DNA from: Trichoplax adhaerens
Taxonomy: Eukaryota > Placozoa > Uniplacotomia > Trichoplacea > Trichoplacidae
Assembly: GCF_000150275.1 (NCBI RefSeq)
Contig: NW_002060944.1
Location: 8,073,033-8,137,032 of the forward strand
DNA: 64,000 nucleotides
Direction: 5' to 3'
Under the pieces are notes generated by a model. That model saw nothing but the letters and a program-made list of their open reading frames with translations. It was not told the origin of the DNA and did no database searches. Shown here one piece after another: positions 12,166 to 24,640 of the stretch. How positions within the stretch are numbered: the first letter of the stretch is position 1; each line of letters begins with the position of its first letter. Both the position numbers and the translations under genes were made by a program.

Positions 12166-13709
12166 GCTTACTGTACAATTACTGGGCAGCTACTTGACTA
12201 ACTAATGATCTCAAAAAGTAGGTCAACACCAAAGACACTTAACTAGAACGAATCAGAAATACATATTTTTAAATTCCATATTTAAAATATAGATTAAGTA
12301 AATGAGAAATTTCTATAGCAAAGCTCCTCCGTTCGCAAGATTTCCTATATAGTTGTTATCAGTTTAAAAAATAATAATTATAATCTGTTACTGCGGAATT
12401 GCAGAAATATCAACATAAAGAGAATACGCGATCATATATTAAGCAATAGTACCCTCATGAAATAGTAAGTAAAATTGCATATTTCGCTACTGTAACAAAA
12501 AAAACGTAGCTTGCCATAAATAAATTTTATGAATAGGTTAAAATTTTTAAAGCTAACTAACTGTTGCTAATATCTATTCTAGAACAGAGACATATACAGG
12601 GGCATTCTATATGAAATCTTGCGCTATTGTAAATGTCTTATCCTGTTAAATTTTCGATTTGTTAGACTGATTCCTATCTGTAGAGCTTACCGCTTCGCTA
12701 ATAATTATATTATTACATTTTAGAGTATACTCTAGCAAAATGTAGTATATAAATAGTTCAAGATATAAATAGATCATTCTAAACGGATTTTATGCTTTAA
12801 TTATTTTACTATATTATTCAGGATTTAACTCGTAAACTATTGCTTCTGATCATAATATACTGATACTATCCTTACAAAACTGTTGCAATGAATATATGTT
12901 ATATAGAAAATGTACTATAATAAAAGATTACTCCGGAATGATTCAGCATAATGTTACCATTGAGTAAATTAGTGTACAATAACTGTACTACTTTGTATCA
13001 TCTTATGATTTATGCGATATAATTGATCTTAACATATTGAGCTGTAACACTTCAGTATGCTTAGTAGTACATCATCTACAATATTTTACTTTACTGGTTA
13101 ATTCGATCATACTACCAGTAGCTATTAAATTTTGATTTTCACTATTCAAATCTTGCCATCCTAAAGAAGCAATGGTGTGTGATTACATAAGCATATATTT
13201 TACTATCAGATAGAAATAAGCTATTGTTATGATGATTCTAATTAGAACCCATGATTAAGTTGTTATTGTCATCAAGTGATAATAAAATGTTTGCTCTCAT
13301 TCAGAATGTTTGATATAGACTATTGTTCAAGTTGACATCAGCAACAGGAAACATCTACGTCAGTTGAGATTGATTCAGGCCTAATTAATTTCTATAATAA
13401 AAAGGGTGTCTAATTTATCCTAACCTACTTGCTTTTCTAACTAGATTAGCCATAGTAAAGAGCGTGCGCTTTTCCAAAAATTACTATCATAGCTGTAGTA
13501 GGTTAGAAGTTGATCTTACTTAGCTAGACGATTGCTGGCATTTCCTACCATTATTTTCCTCATTGATGTATCAGATCGTATCTTATTGAAAAGAAGGAGT
13601 TATATTACAACGATTATTGAACCTGCCTACCGGACAGAATAACTCGATCTTAGATTAACTATCACTACTTTGTTCATTTTAGCTGACTGATATTTTCCTA
13701 TCTATCATC

Positions 13710-15630
13710 ATGGTCTTAGATGCTATAAGTGAAAATCAAACTGAATCAACATTTCAACGTCGTAATAGTTGGCCACTTATTGAAGAACAGCAACAAGATA
13801 ATTACAATCAAGAAGGTAATCTATGTCAGCTAACAACAAATCAACGGCGTATCTTACGTGATTTCCGACGACTATCACAAGCAGTCGTTAGTATCCCCAA
13901 GAAGGATTCTCTTAAAAAATCCTATCAATCAATTCATTATGTTGCCGCTAGAGTAGGAGGAATAGCTAAAAAATGTATAGGGTTTTTATTTCAATATGTA
14001 TGGGATATTGTTTCGGCAGATTATGCTTATATTTCAGAACGTGCCGATTTAGAAGGGAGTTCTGCTATGGATTCTTCTTTAGCCAATCTGTTGAAAAATG
14101 TTCGCTATGAAAATTATCAATTACGATTAGGCGATGATTTGTATGGAAACATTGTTCGTATGCCGTGGAGTTATATCTTTAGCCTGATTGCGGCGGCTTA
14201 TTTAGCTGTTAGTATAATCTTCACCTTTGCTTATTTCGTAGCCGATATTCTCGATCTGGATCTGTCTTCTTCAATTTGGCAATGGTTTGTTTATAGCTTA
14301 TCGACAACAACGTGTTTAGGTTCAGACAGTCTTGATTCCGATCGTGTCCATCTTTTCATCTTATTGATTGCTAACTCGCAAGCATTTGTATCCCAATTAT
14401 TATTAGCATTTGTCACTGGAATCGTTTTTGCTCGTTTTTCTCGAGGACGTAGTCAAATTCGCTTTGCTGATAAGTTAACAATAAACCCAGTCAATGGTAT
14501 CGACTGTTTGCAAGGCAGATTAACTCCATGTCGGCCACGATTTGGTGTTATTGATTGTAATTTAAGGTTATTCGTTTCCAGACCATATCAGAGTAAAGAA
14601 GGAGAGCACGGTGTAAGGACTAAGTAAGTATGTCTATACTCGATGATGGTCTTAGTGTTACAAAGATTAGTATCATTTTTCCCCTAAGCTATCGCATATT
14701 TGACACCGATCGTTATCAGGAATCCCACAATTTAATTAATAAAATAGCATGGCTTTATTAATGTTATCTAGTTGGCATAGGATCAAGAAAATTGCACTTT
14801 GTTCTTTAAATAAATGGAATAGAAGAGTTCATTTAATATGTACAATTCCAAATTGTAGACAAAAATGGCCAATTCTTAGCAATTTCATGCTAGAAAACAT
14901 AATTATTAAAGCCTCTAGCAATTATAACCACAATTAACAAAATAAATTTAAAGCATAGGAAACTAATCCTTTCTTAATTGCTTATTATGAAGGCAAGTTC
15001 CTCTTTTAACTGAAACTCTACCAGCCATGTCAATAATGTTAAAGTTTACTCATCGATTAGACGAATCTAGTGAAATTCGCCAAGCAATGGAATTGGGTGA
15101 AGATTATTATTTGTCTATTACTATTACTGGGGTGGATGCTTGTACTTTAAATCCTATCTTTGATGTGAGAAGATACAAAGCCAATGATATCATAAAGTTA
15201 GTTTTACTACTACTATTAACCTAAATATACGAAAACAAATGTGTGTATATATAAGTATAGAGAACACAATATAATCTTTTCTAAATCGTTAAATAATGCA
15301 TTCCACGACGAAAGAAAAAATTTTTCGAGTTAATGCGTCTTTTATATTATTTCTGACCTTGTTGAGATTCATATACTAATAGTAGGTAATATTAGATTCA
15401 TAAGTAAATTACCTTAAGTATTTAGCAATTTAGCTATTATGTATGTCCGACTTATTTCCTACTGTTTCTTCGATAGAAATTATAGATTTATCGATATGAT
15501 TGAAAAGGTGAAACCGGAGCCTGGATTATCTCTATGCCATTCTAAAACCGTAATCGATTTCAATAAATTAAATAAAGTAACTCCTATAAAAGAGCCCAGC
15601 GAAAGTGACGATAAAGATAAAATGGACTAA
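13710..15630 (+). CDS. Kir-like channel gene 1 (no GYG; pore CLGSD)
   Basis: Two-TM, one-pore channel of the inward-rectifier fold. Exons 13710-14623, 14993-15196, 15477-15630; 1272 nt, 423 residues, both introns phase 2. Residues 17-22 are RRNSWP, a basophilic-kinase/14-3-3-type site. About 89-108 is an extra hydrophobic helix (KKCIGFLFQYVWDI). A Kir-type slide helix (LRLGDDLYGNIVRMPW) leads into TM1 (153-178). The pore helix (WQWFVYSLSTTT) is followed by CLGSD (202-206) where Kir channels have TIGYG. TM2 (213-238) ends GIVFARFSRGRSQI, the counterpart of the PIP2-binding linker. The cytoplasmic domain keeps Kir landmarks: GRLTP, YQSKEGEHG, FTHRLDES (Kir HEIN region), ACTLNPIFDVRRY and VIDFNKLNKV (Kir VDYSKF). 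Kir identity is well supported by this order. Loss of potassium selectivity is inferred. A pseudogene is unlikely because seven copies remain open. Confidence 0.9.
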
Positions 15631-17760
15631 CAATAATCATTATTGAACATGCGAACAAAATTTAACGAAATGAAAAATTATACCAATCTGCTTGGACAAA
15701 ATAGTATTAGATATTAAATCAATTGCTTGGTTTTAATCAAAGGGAAGGATCTGATGAAGACCCGGATAAAAAGTGATGTCTATGCAATAAATGAATATCT
15801 TCAATCGTCTTTTGCTTTGTATCTACACACAAAGCCTGATTTATACTTCGAGAGTGGCCACATCGAATACGAAAGATAAAATAAAATTGAATTTTCTACC
15901 AAATCAATTGTATAGAAAATCAGAACAGTATTTGATTGCTGCTCTAATAATTTTATTTCTTATATGTATTTATCATACCGTATCGAAAAAAATTTGCCAC
16001 ATCAGTGAGTAATTTACTGCACGAAGATAATTAAGAATGTTGCATATATTCTCTTTCGAATTCTGATCAATGTAAAACGTTAACTGAATTTGGCATTTTT
16101 AGGCCCGCTATTAGCAATAAGACATTAAAGTTTACGTTAATCATGAATACGGGTAGCATTAAATCACATTCATCGTTGTAGCATATTTGATTAGAATCTA
16201 TTTATTTGTGTCATTAGTAATGATGATTTACAACAGAAATGCTTATGACTAGTAGCCAGGACAAATGTTAACTTAGTGGCATTGGTTATTCAGTATCAGC
16301 TAAAAATACGTCAATTTTATTAATAAGGATAATATAAATCATATTTATCAATCTACTGTATTCAGGTATTAAATTATTTATTCGCGTTCTTGGCAACGAT
16401 GATAAACAAAGAGATAACTATGCAAAAAAAGTATTTTTAAAAATTAAACTTCCAAAAGCTAGCTATGAAATCTAGGTCGGAATTAATATGAATAGATGAA
16501 TCTTCTAACAATGTGATGCATAACTAATTATTTCTAGACGAGAGATATAAAAATTTAACTCTTACACGGTATTATATGACAATATTAGTAGCTACAGCAG
16601 ACTACAAAGATTGTATATATATACCTATGTTATACATCTATAAAATAGATAAATCGTTACAGCAGCTATTGAGTAGAATTAATCATTTCTATACAGAGAA
16701 AGAGCTTTACCATGGTTATAAAAGAACTTATTATTCGCTCAAGAAATGATGATAACTAGCTTAATTAGCAACGTTACTATTGCTTAAGGTATTAATTAAG
16801 CACGATAAAAGTCGGAATCAAGCTATCATGAATGAATATGAATATCAATTGTAATAGTAATTAATTGCAATCTAATGCCATAGATGATAACTTGCTGATA
16901 GAACGGTCAAATTGTAGCTGTTTAGCTACTTTAACAGTCAAATGTCATGGGTCTAATTACCGAGAGAAACCAATAAAATACATAGAAAAGCAAATAGTTT
17001 CTTATCTCATATCACGCTAATTAAATTAAACTACCGTACATTGAATCGGTTATTGGTATAATCCCAATTGTGCAGTTATCAAGATCTCCAATTACGTGTA
17101 CCCTATCAAACTGGAATTAGTTAATAGTTATCAACTAATTTCTATAAAATAAATTACAACTGGTGCCTGTAGCTGTCATCTATTTTAATAATACAATTCC
17201 CATGCTATAAATACCACATAGCGAGACATTCTACCGCTATCGGACTGTAATAAAGAAACCATGATATAGTTCGAATTTACTAGTGTACTAGATGAATGAC
17301 CGCCAATATAATTTACGACAATGAATAAATTTATTGTTAAGAAATAGATAATTATCTAAAAATAATAGTTAAATGGTCTCCCATAATAATAATTTCTTGG
17401 TAACATCTTCTCGTAATGATAGGACTTGCTATTACATGACCCTCAATCGCGTTAGTTCAATAACATTTCGGTAAACGATTATTTGATTTCCTGTTTTCAT
17501 AGCCACGTATCGATGCTACTATTTGACTACTTTATCTGTAACAATCCATTGTAAATTAAGTTCATGTTATTCTTTCTATAATTTGTCTGCCTAATATTGA
17601 CATCGACTGAGATAATTCCATCTTGATAAAAGTATCATTTCCTGTTTAATAGGTCTTAGCATATGTAATTCATATCATTTGTTGTCAAATCGGTGGAAAG
17701 AAAACGAATCGTTTCTTCACTCACTTACAAAAATCACAATACTAGCCGAATACATTACAA
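15631..17760. other. Intergenic, Kir-like 1 to Kir-like 2
   Basis: 2.1 kb of AT-rich DNA. The small frame at 15791-16012 directly follows the stop of Kir-like 1 and has no family resemblance. It has a hydrophobic C-terminal stretch but no support as a gene. Nothing else stands out. Confidence 0.5.
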
Positions 17761-19460
17761 ATGGCCGTCAATTTATCTAGTTCTGATCACCATCTTACTC
17801 AATATGAACGAATAAGGCGTCGACTTAGTTTGCCTAATTTTCAACAAGATCCCATCGGTGATTCTATTCATCCTTCCGATCTAATTTCAAGTCAAAATCA
17901 ACACCGATTTGGGCGTCATTATCGACGTGTATCCGTGGCTATGAGTAGAATATCGGAAAGAGATTCAATTCAGAACAGTTTACGAGCAATCAGAAACATG
18001 ATTTCTGCCATATACCAATTTATCAAGAAATGGGTCATGGTGATTATTCAGCACGCTTGGGATATCATTTGTTTGAACTATGCGACTATGTCTGAACGTG
18101 CTGATCTTGAGGGACGATCGGCTATGGACTCCTTTTTAATTAAAATTCTAAAAAATGTCCGCTATCAAAATTATCAAATTCGGTTAGCTGATGATTTATA
18201 TGGTAATATTATTCGCATGCCTTGGAGTTACATCTTTGGATTAATCGCTATGATGTATTTATTTATTAGCGTTCTATTTACATTTACTTATGTAGCCGTT
18301 GATAGTCTTGATCTTCATTTGGGTTATTCATTTTGGCACTGGTTTGTCTTTAGTTTATCAACTACAACATGCCTTGGCTTAAGTAATCTCGATGCTGATC
18401 AAGTTCATATCGGCATCTTGTTAATTGCTAACTTCCAAGCATTTATATCTCAACTATTACTAGCCTTCATAACTGGTATCGTATTTGCTCGTTTCTCACG
18501 AAGACGAAGTCAAATTCGATTTGCTGAAAAGTTGATTATAAATCAGATGGATGGTATTGATTGCATTCAAGGACGATTAACTCCACATCGGCCTCGATTT
18601 GGTATTTTTGATTGTAACATTCGATTGTATTTAAATCAGCCCTACGTTACTAAAGAAGGAGAATGTGGACTTAGGACAATGTAAGAATTAATTTTCGCTA
18701 TATGTTAATGGAAGCCATGTTTAAAAGTTTCAAAGGGAGCGTTTACGATTTTACTTGATTTGTTGATGATAGGCAACTCTACAGTAATAATAGTAATTTC
18801 TTTTCATTAATTATACAAAGTATTAAATATTTTACATTCATTTTTCTACTATCATTAGCTAAAATTTACTTCGTTATGAACGAAATGATATCGTTGATCA
18901 CAATAGTTGTTTGATTGGACTTATGAAAGGCAATGACTAAAAATAATGTCTAATCTTACTATTCTAGAGAGGTTCCATTATTGATAAATAATGTCCCAAC
19001 CATGGCTATCATGATGAAGTTTACCCATCGATTAGATGAATCTAGTGCAATCAGAAAAATGATGATAGACCCTAACAGTGATTTTAGTTTAATGACAACT
19101 CTCTCAGGTGTTGATGCTTGTACTCTAAATCCAATTTTTGACGTTAAAAGATACCATCGAACTGATATCAAAAGGTGAGCTATACTTTATTATTCTTTTT
19201 AAACTTTAAATTATTAATATTTAGATATAAATTGAATTTGAAATTAGATAAATTGGCATTCTTTTAATATTATAATTATATAATAACGTTATTTTTACGG
19301 GATCATTTGTATTAGAGATCACAGGTTTGTTGACATGTTGGAAAGAATTTATACGAGTGAAACCGAAAGTGAAGTTCACATCGATCTCAATAAATTAGAT
19401 CAAATCATACCAGATCAAAATGGAATTGAAAAAGCGAAGGATAAACAAACTAAAGCATAA
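17761..19460 (+). CDS. Kir-like channel gene 2 (pore CLGLS)
   Basis: Exons 17761-18680, 18968-19174, 19316-19460; 1272 nt, 423 residues, introns phase 2. Architecture as in copy 1: N-terminal RRLSLP site (Ser23; the usual Trp is Leu here), hydrophobic helix KKWVMVIIQHAWDIICLNY, the ERADLEG linker, slide helix with RMPW, TM1, pore TTTCLGLSNLD, TM2 ending GIVFARFSRRRSQI, and cytoplasmic KEGECGLR. Exon 2 gives FTHRLDESSAI and ACTLNPIFDVKRY. Exon 3 gives RFVDMLERI and VHIDLNKLDQ, ending in a lysine-rich tail. The filter is the odd one of subfamily 1: the acidic residue seen in the other six (SD/SE) is replaced by Leu-Ser. It sits 2.1 kb downstream of copy 1 in the same orientation, and the 7 kb beyond it is gene-free. 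Confidence 0.9.
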
Positions 19461-20599
19461 AATAATAATCGACCTGAATTTCTACCTTGGATAAGCATAC
19501 TATCGTAATAATCTCTTCTGCTAATTATAATTATTACTACACTCTTACTGCATAATCTTAATTTTTATCCTATATTACACAAAAACTACAATCTAGTAAT
19601 TACGTCCAATAATATTGAAAATTTATTTCAACTGCTTATTATTGAAGACATTGAAGAAATTCCTATGGTTTAAATAAATAATTCGAAAAATTCCATCATT
19701 TTGTAATATGCAACTTTAGATACGCAGTTTGGTTTAGAGTTCATTTCTTTGAAACTAAAAACCAAATAAATACTATTATTAATAAATTATGTAACATTTA
19801 AATCACGCCAGAAATGAGATAATGAAGTAATTCAATTGTCATTTTTAATTGGCATGAAGAACCATTTCCAATATCAACCAATAGTTCAAGATTTTCCTAT
19901 ATTTTAAATACTTTGTGCAATGCTACCGTTTGGTAATAGCCCAGTAGAATAAGGTGCTTTATATCTAGAGCTTATGCCATCGAAATTGAAAGTAAAATTT
20001 CACCGATAGCAAACAAAAACTGAAGAAATTTCTAATATTAAAAGAAATATGAATTTAAAATATCTAATAGTTCTCTCAATGGTATTGAAGACTTATTTCT
20101 AAACATATTATTTCTGAAATCTTTTAAAAGAATTTCTCCATCTTTTAAACACTTTGAAGAGCTCTTTCATTTTGTAATTACCAAGTTGAATGCCTCACTT
20201 TATATCTAGAGCTTGCAACCATAAAACTGAAAACTATGTTTCTATTAGTTACAATCCATTGAAAAACTAGAGCAACTATTGGAATTAGGAAAAGCCAAGG
20301 CTAAAGTAAGCTAATGGATGGAAAAGCTATACCATGGTTGAGTAGCAATCTTGACTGATGTCGCTGCTATCCCTTGAAATATTTATTACTATTTAACACA
20401 GCATGAATCTCATATGTATCCTAATCTATACCAATTTTTTCAATTTTCTAGTTATACTGATGGCATTCAAAAATTTTCTGCCTATACTTTAAAGAGCTCT
20501 ATTAGTCTATTACCGTCAAAGAAGGCCCGTGGCATCGAGTGATGTGGCCTGCTATTCTGTATCATCTACAATACCAAAAGATTATACTGTGATCGCTAT

Positions 20600-20810
20600 C
20601 ATTTTTGTAAGTGCCAAATTAGGGAAAGCATATTACATTTATCTTGCCTATTACTATATGACAGATACCGGCAAGGCTAAAAGATTTCGCTGAAGACGTT
20701 ATCATTCTGTAATTATCGAATTAGGGTAGCATATCACACCTATTTATCTTGTCTACAGCTTTATATCCGTCATCATTGGCAAAGTTAAAGATTCGCTAAA
20801 TTCAATCCAA
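20600..20810. repeat. Diverged two-copy tandem repeat, about 100 bp
   Basis: Copies at about 20600-20695 and 20700-20808 share the order ATCATT-TGTAA, AATTAGGG-AGCATAT, TTTATCTTG, GGCAA-G-TAAA-GATTTCGCT. A third, weaker copy may precede them near 20480-20560. Confidence 0.5.
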
Positions 20811-23800
20811 TTTCTTTATTTAATACTTTATAAATATAAAGTAACGTGTAAAGCTAATATACAAGGTAATCATCAATCCTTTTAAAAAATTGACGATAAA
20901 AGCAATGATATAACAACAATAGCGACAATATTATGAACAACCATCTGGTATCAAACAATTAATTACTATAGGAAAAATTAAAATTATCAATACTATCCTG
21001 ATTTCTTCCAGGAATAACTAAGAGCATTTTGCAATACCATAACCAGTCTATTTAACGACATGGAAATGAAAGCTGACAAAAAATACAATTAGCCACTCGG
21101 TATAAAATTGACGAGCTCGAAATTCCCAACTTTTCCCTGTAAATTGATCATTAAAATTGCGTATGTTAATGGTCTGGTATCAGTCCAGATATAAGTATTG
21201 TAATTAATCATGAATAGAATATGTCAGTAACTGCTTATTTATGAAACTGTTTCGTATAGCAAATGGCGCAGAATCTGTATCTTGATGATTCTATGGAACA
21301 TAATTTCATTTGATTGTTTGCAAGTTATTTCTGATTGGTACGAACACTAGACGGCTAATTGCCTAAGCTATTGTTACCTATAGGACTATAAAAAATCTAT
21401 AGACTATATCAATAGCTTAATTTTAAAATTATTATAATAAATATAATGTGGTCTTTATCCAAATACATCTATACAATGTTAATTTCAATCGCTGGAAATA
21501 TAAGAATAGTAACTGCAAATAATTCTATCGCTTCAGACATAGCAATTGATCGAATTTATCAGTAGCCGGTTACAGATCTGTTAAAATAGAAAATAATTAT
21601 TCAGAATTATCGCTAAAAGTTTATTAAATTGAATTCTTAAAGCTTGCATATATTAAAAGAAGTTATTAATGAACGTGTTAGTGTAGCCATCGATAATTAT
21701 GGCATTTGAATAGATTATTCAATAGCTACAAAGTTGTTAAAATTAAGAAAAACTTTCCTGTGTTTTAATAAAATCGATTCATAAATCATATAGTAAATTC
21801 AAATCTGACAGAATTTAATGCTGCGTTAAATTTAATTACAATAAAATTTTAAACTTAAGCGTATCCATAGCAATAAGACTATTTTAGCCAAAAATTTTTG
21901 TCAATCAAAGCCAGTAAAATATTTCGATCTGAAGACATATACAAGATTCCTTAATCTTTCAGAAGATGATAATGTAGTAAATGTGTCGATTACAATTTAT
22001 TATTAAACACATCAGTAAGAAGTCTTAAGGTTGCCCTTTGAGAAGTAAACAGTATGTTTTTACATGAATTTAAGTAACTAATATTCATAATTGCAAGTAG
22101 TGGAGTGAAAATCATGTAGTAACTCATATCTGTAACTAGTTTTGAACTTGGTTACCTGAAGGTAGCCAATCGCCATCTATCCCGAAGAATTCCAGAAATT
22201 CAATTTTTAATGCTTACAAATACTAGGATGGGCTGTAACTAATAATATTTTTAATAAATGCGCTGGTAAGCACTATTTTTCAAGGCGAATTTGCGGAACT
22301 TAATATTTATCCCTCAGAAATTGAATTTGATTACCTTTAAATATTCATTCCAACGAAGACAGAACTAGTTTATTAACTAGATCATAGATTTGTGTAAATC
22401 TGCTAAAATAAATGGTAAGGATCTATCAAAATATCGTTATACAACTTAATATGTAGTCCTAAAAAAAATGGTACAATTGATAATCATAGATAATCAAGCA
22501 TCCAAAGGGAGACATGGTTATTGAGCAAATGGATCATTAAGTACAGTAGTAAAAAGGCATATCTATCCTTTTATATCACAACAAACTTATACAGCTTGAT
22601 TTCTAGTTTTCGCCAATAGTCGAATGAGCAATCAGTAATATTCTTTCTAACAAACATATCTCTCCTTGCCATTTTTTTCTTTATTATCCTATTTTAGCCT
22701 TAATAATGGAAAAATACCTATCAATTGAATAGACAATAAACTAACATACCATTGACTGTAACCAGCAACGAAGATCTTACAAAATTTGTAACTGTATCAT
22801 CATACTTCAATGGAGCTAACCTATGGTGACAGTAAATTTAATTATCAAATATGAGCCTGAACTCAATAAGGTAAAAGCCCAAATACGATATCCTATACCG
22901 ATATCATTTGCCTCAATACAGTAAAGCTTCACAAAATTGGTATTTCTAAATCAACTTTACCACGATTTCATGGTCTACTTATCTTGAGCATATCGTTCTC
23001 ATAGTTCACTTAAAAATTCAAGTATGAGATTATTTTGTATTACCCATAACTTATAGTACAGCATATTAGTATACAGCAAATATTATTAAGAGCCATTTAC
23101 TTCTATTTCATGCTATACTATTAACCAATTGTCACAAAACAGCTTTGCAACAAGATAACGCAATATACGATCAATAATTCAATTCCTTGAACCACGTATC
23201 AAGGAACGATATCTGCACTATCACAAACACTTTTGCTCTACTAGCAGACTACACAAAGACTTAAACGCCTCGTATTTTACGTTAAACACTAAGTTGGACA
23301 ATTCTTCTTTATTTCACGATATACTGCATTTATATACTATTCCTCAATAGTTCATGAGTCATAGTTAATACAATTAACATTAGAATCACTTACTGAATTA
23401 GATATTAATTTTAGCTACTGCTCCCTTAATGCAGACAACAGTATTTACGAACATAGACATATAATGACTAATACAGAATAGTCAGATTACGATATGTCCT
23501 ATCACGGAACATTTCCATGATAATTTACAGTCTACTATAAGTAAATTACAATCACAATGATTCGAACTGTAAGCAGATGATTTGCATTCCCTATTAGAAC
23601 TATTAATTTCAGTATGTGTATAAGTGTCACTGTCATAAAAAGTCAGTGCTATATTAAAATACAGTATATCCAAATTAGAAGTTAACTAAATAAGGATAGT
23701 CTAACAGAATTATCCTAACATAGTTATTTCTACTGTAATACAGTATTTAACACTGTAACACCAATATATTCGATAATATAGTTATTCCATCTTTTTAATA

Positions 23801-23875
23801 CCGATTTTACGGTATTAAATAACTCATCTATACAAATAATGGTATTTATTCACATTAACTATCTTACTTTCAAGT

Positions 23876-24095
23876 ATATATCCTTTTATTTAAATATGTG
23901 ATAAAGCATCAAATAGAATTCGTCAGCGATGACATTCATACCGTGTAAAATTCTACAATTAATATTATTCAGTTAATTTGACTAATAGTTAAGTAAAGCA
24001 TGTCTTCTTTTTATTCAAATATGTGATAAACTGTCGAACAGAATCGGCTAATGATAACATCTATACCGCATAGAAAATTACGGTTAACATCGCAA
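23876..24095. repeat. Two-copy tandem repeat in the loop of the fold-back element
   Basis: Copies start near 23877 and 24005 and share TTTTATT-AAATATGTGATAAA, then CATACCG / CTATACCG and a run ending TTAA. The period is about 126 bp. Confidence 0.6.
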
Positions 24096-24177
24096 TCTAT
24101 ATCATAGTTCTATCTCCTAACTTTTATATTGTACATTACAATAAAGTAAAAAATTTTCGGACCTGTGATAAAGTGAT

Positions 24178-24640
24178 CTTCAAAACAATAAATCAAGAAC
24201 TACAGTTTCTTGCAAATTTCACTTTATTACAGAAGTTAGGTTCGTCTAACTACCAAGGACTATCTGACTATCTGATAATCTACTTATTACAGCAAAATTC
24301 AGGATTTATTTACGATTAGTTACAGAATGCTTTTACTGTAACAAATCTTATCTTGCCCATTAAGTCGCAAGATCAGATCTAAATTTACTATCGCGCAATC
24401 TATTCATAATTCGCGCGTCTATTTAAAGCATTACAATACAATACTTACGGTACTAACATACTTAGCGCAAATCTATTTATATCTCAGATCTTTATATAAA
24501 CATCTTAATAGATTCGCTACAATACGTACTGTAAACATCTTCTACAAATAGACTCTTACACAATCTTACACTCTAGCTTACAAGTTAAGTTATTCTCGTA
24601 CAGTCTTATAATAGTAATCTAAGCTATATTTGGGGCTGCA
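24178..24640. repeat. Dispersed repeat, copy A (second copy at 47085-47400)
   Basis: Shares long blocks in the same order and orientation with 47085-47400: TAAATCAAGAACTACAGTTTC, CCAAGGACTATCTGACTATC, AAGATCAGATCTAAATTTAC, and AATCTAAGCTATATTTGGGG at the end. It lies in the loop of the fold-back element, so it may belong to that element's mobile sequence. The overlap of copy B with the upstream flank of Kir-like 6 shows that it is dispersed. Confidence 0.8.

Larger units (their letters stand above)
9748..13709. other. Intergenic region between UBXN4 and Kir-like 1 (divergent)
   Basis: About 4 kb upstream of both genes. It contains the 126-bp tandem array (10451-10960) and a two-copy repeat near 12.0-12.16 kb, both listed separately. 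The reading frames here (10000-10242, 10427-10615, 10725-11099, 11061-11243) are artefacts of the repeat or have no protein character. I see no additional gene. Confidence 0.6.

Noticed and set aside
14749-14937. 62-codon frame between exons 1 and 2 of Kir-like 1
   Set aside because: Lies wholly in intron 1, with no counterpart in the introns of the other copies.
15791-16012. 73-codon frame after Kir-like 1 with a hydrophobic C-terminal stretch
   Set aside because: No paralogue downstream of the other copies and no domain; AT-rich DNA readily yields such hydrophobic frames.
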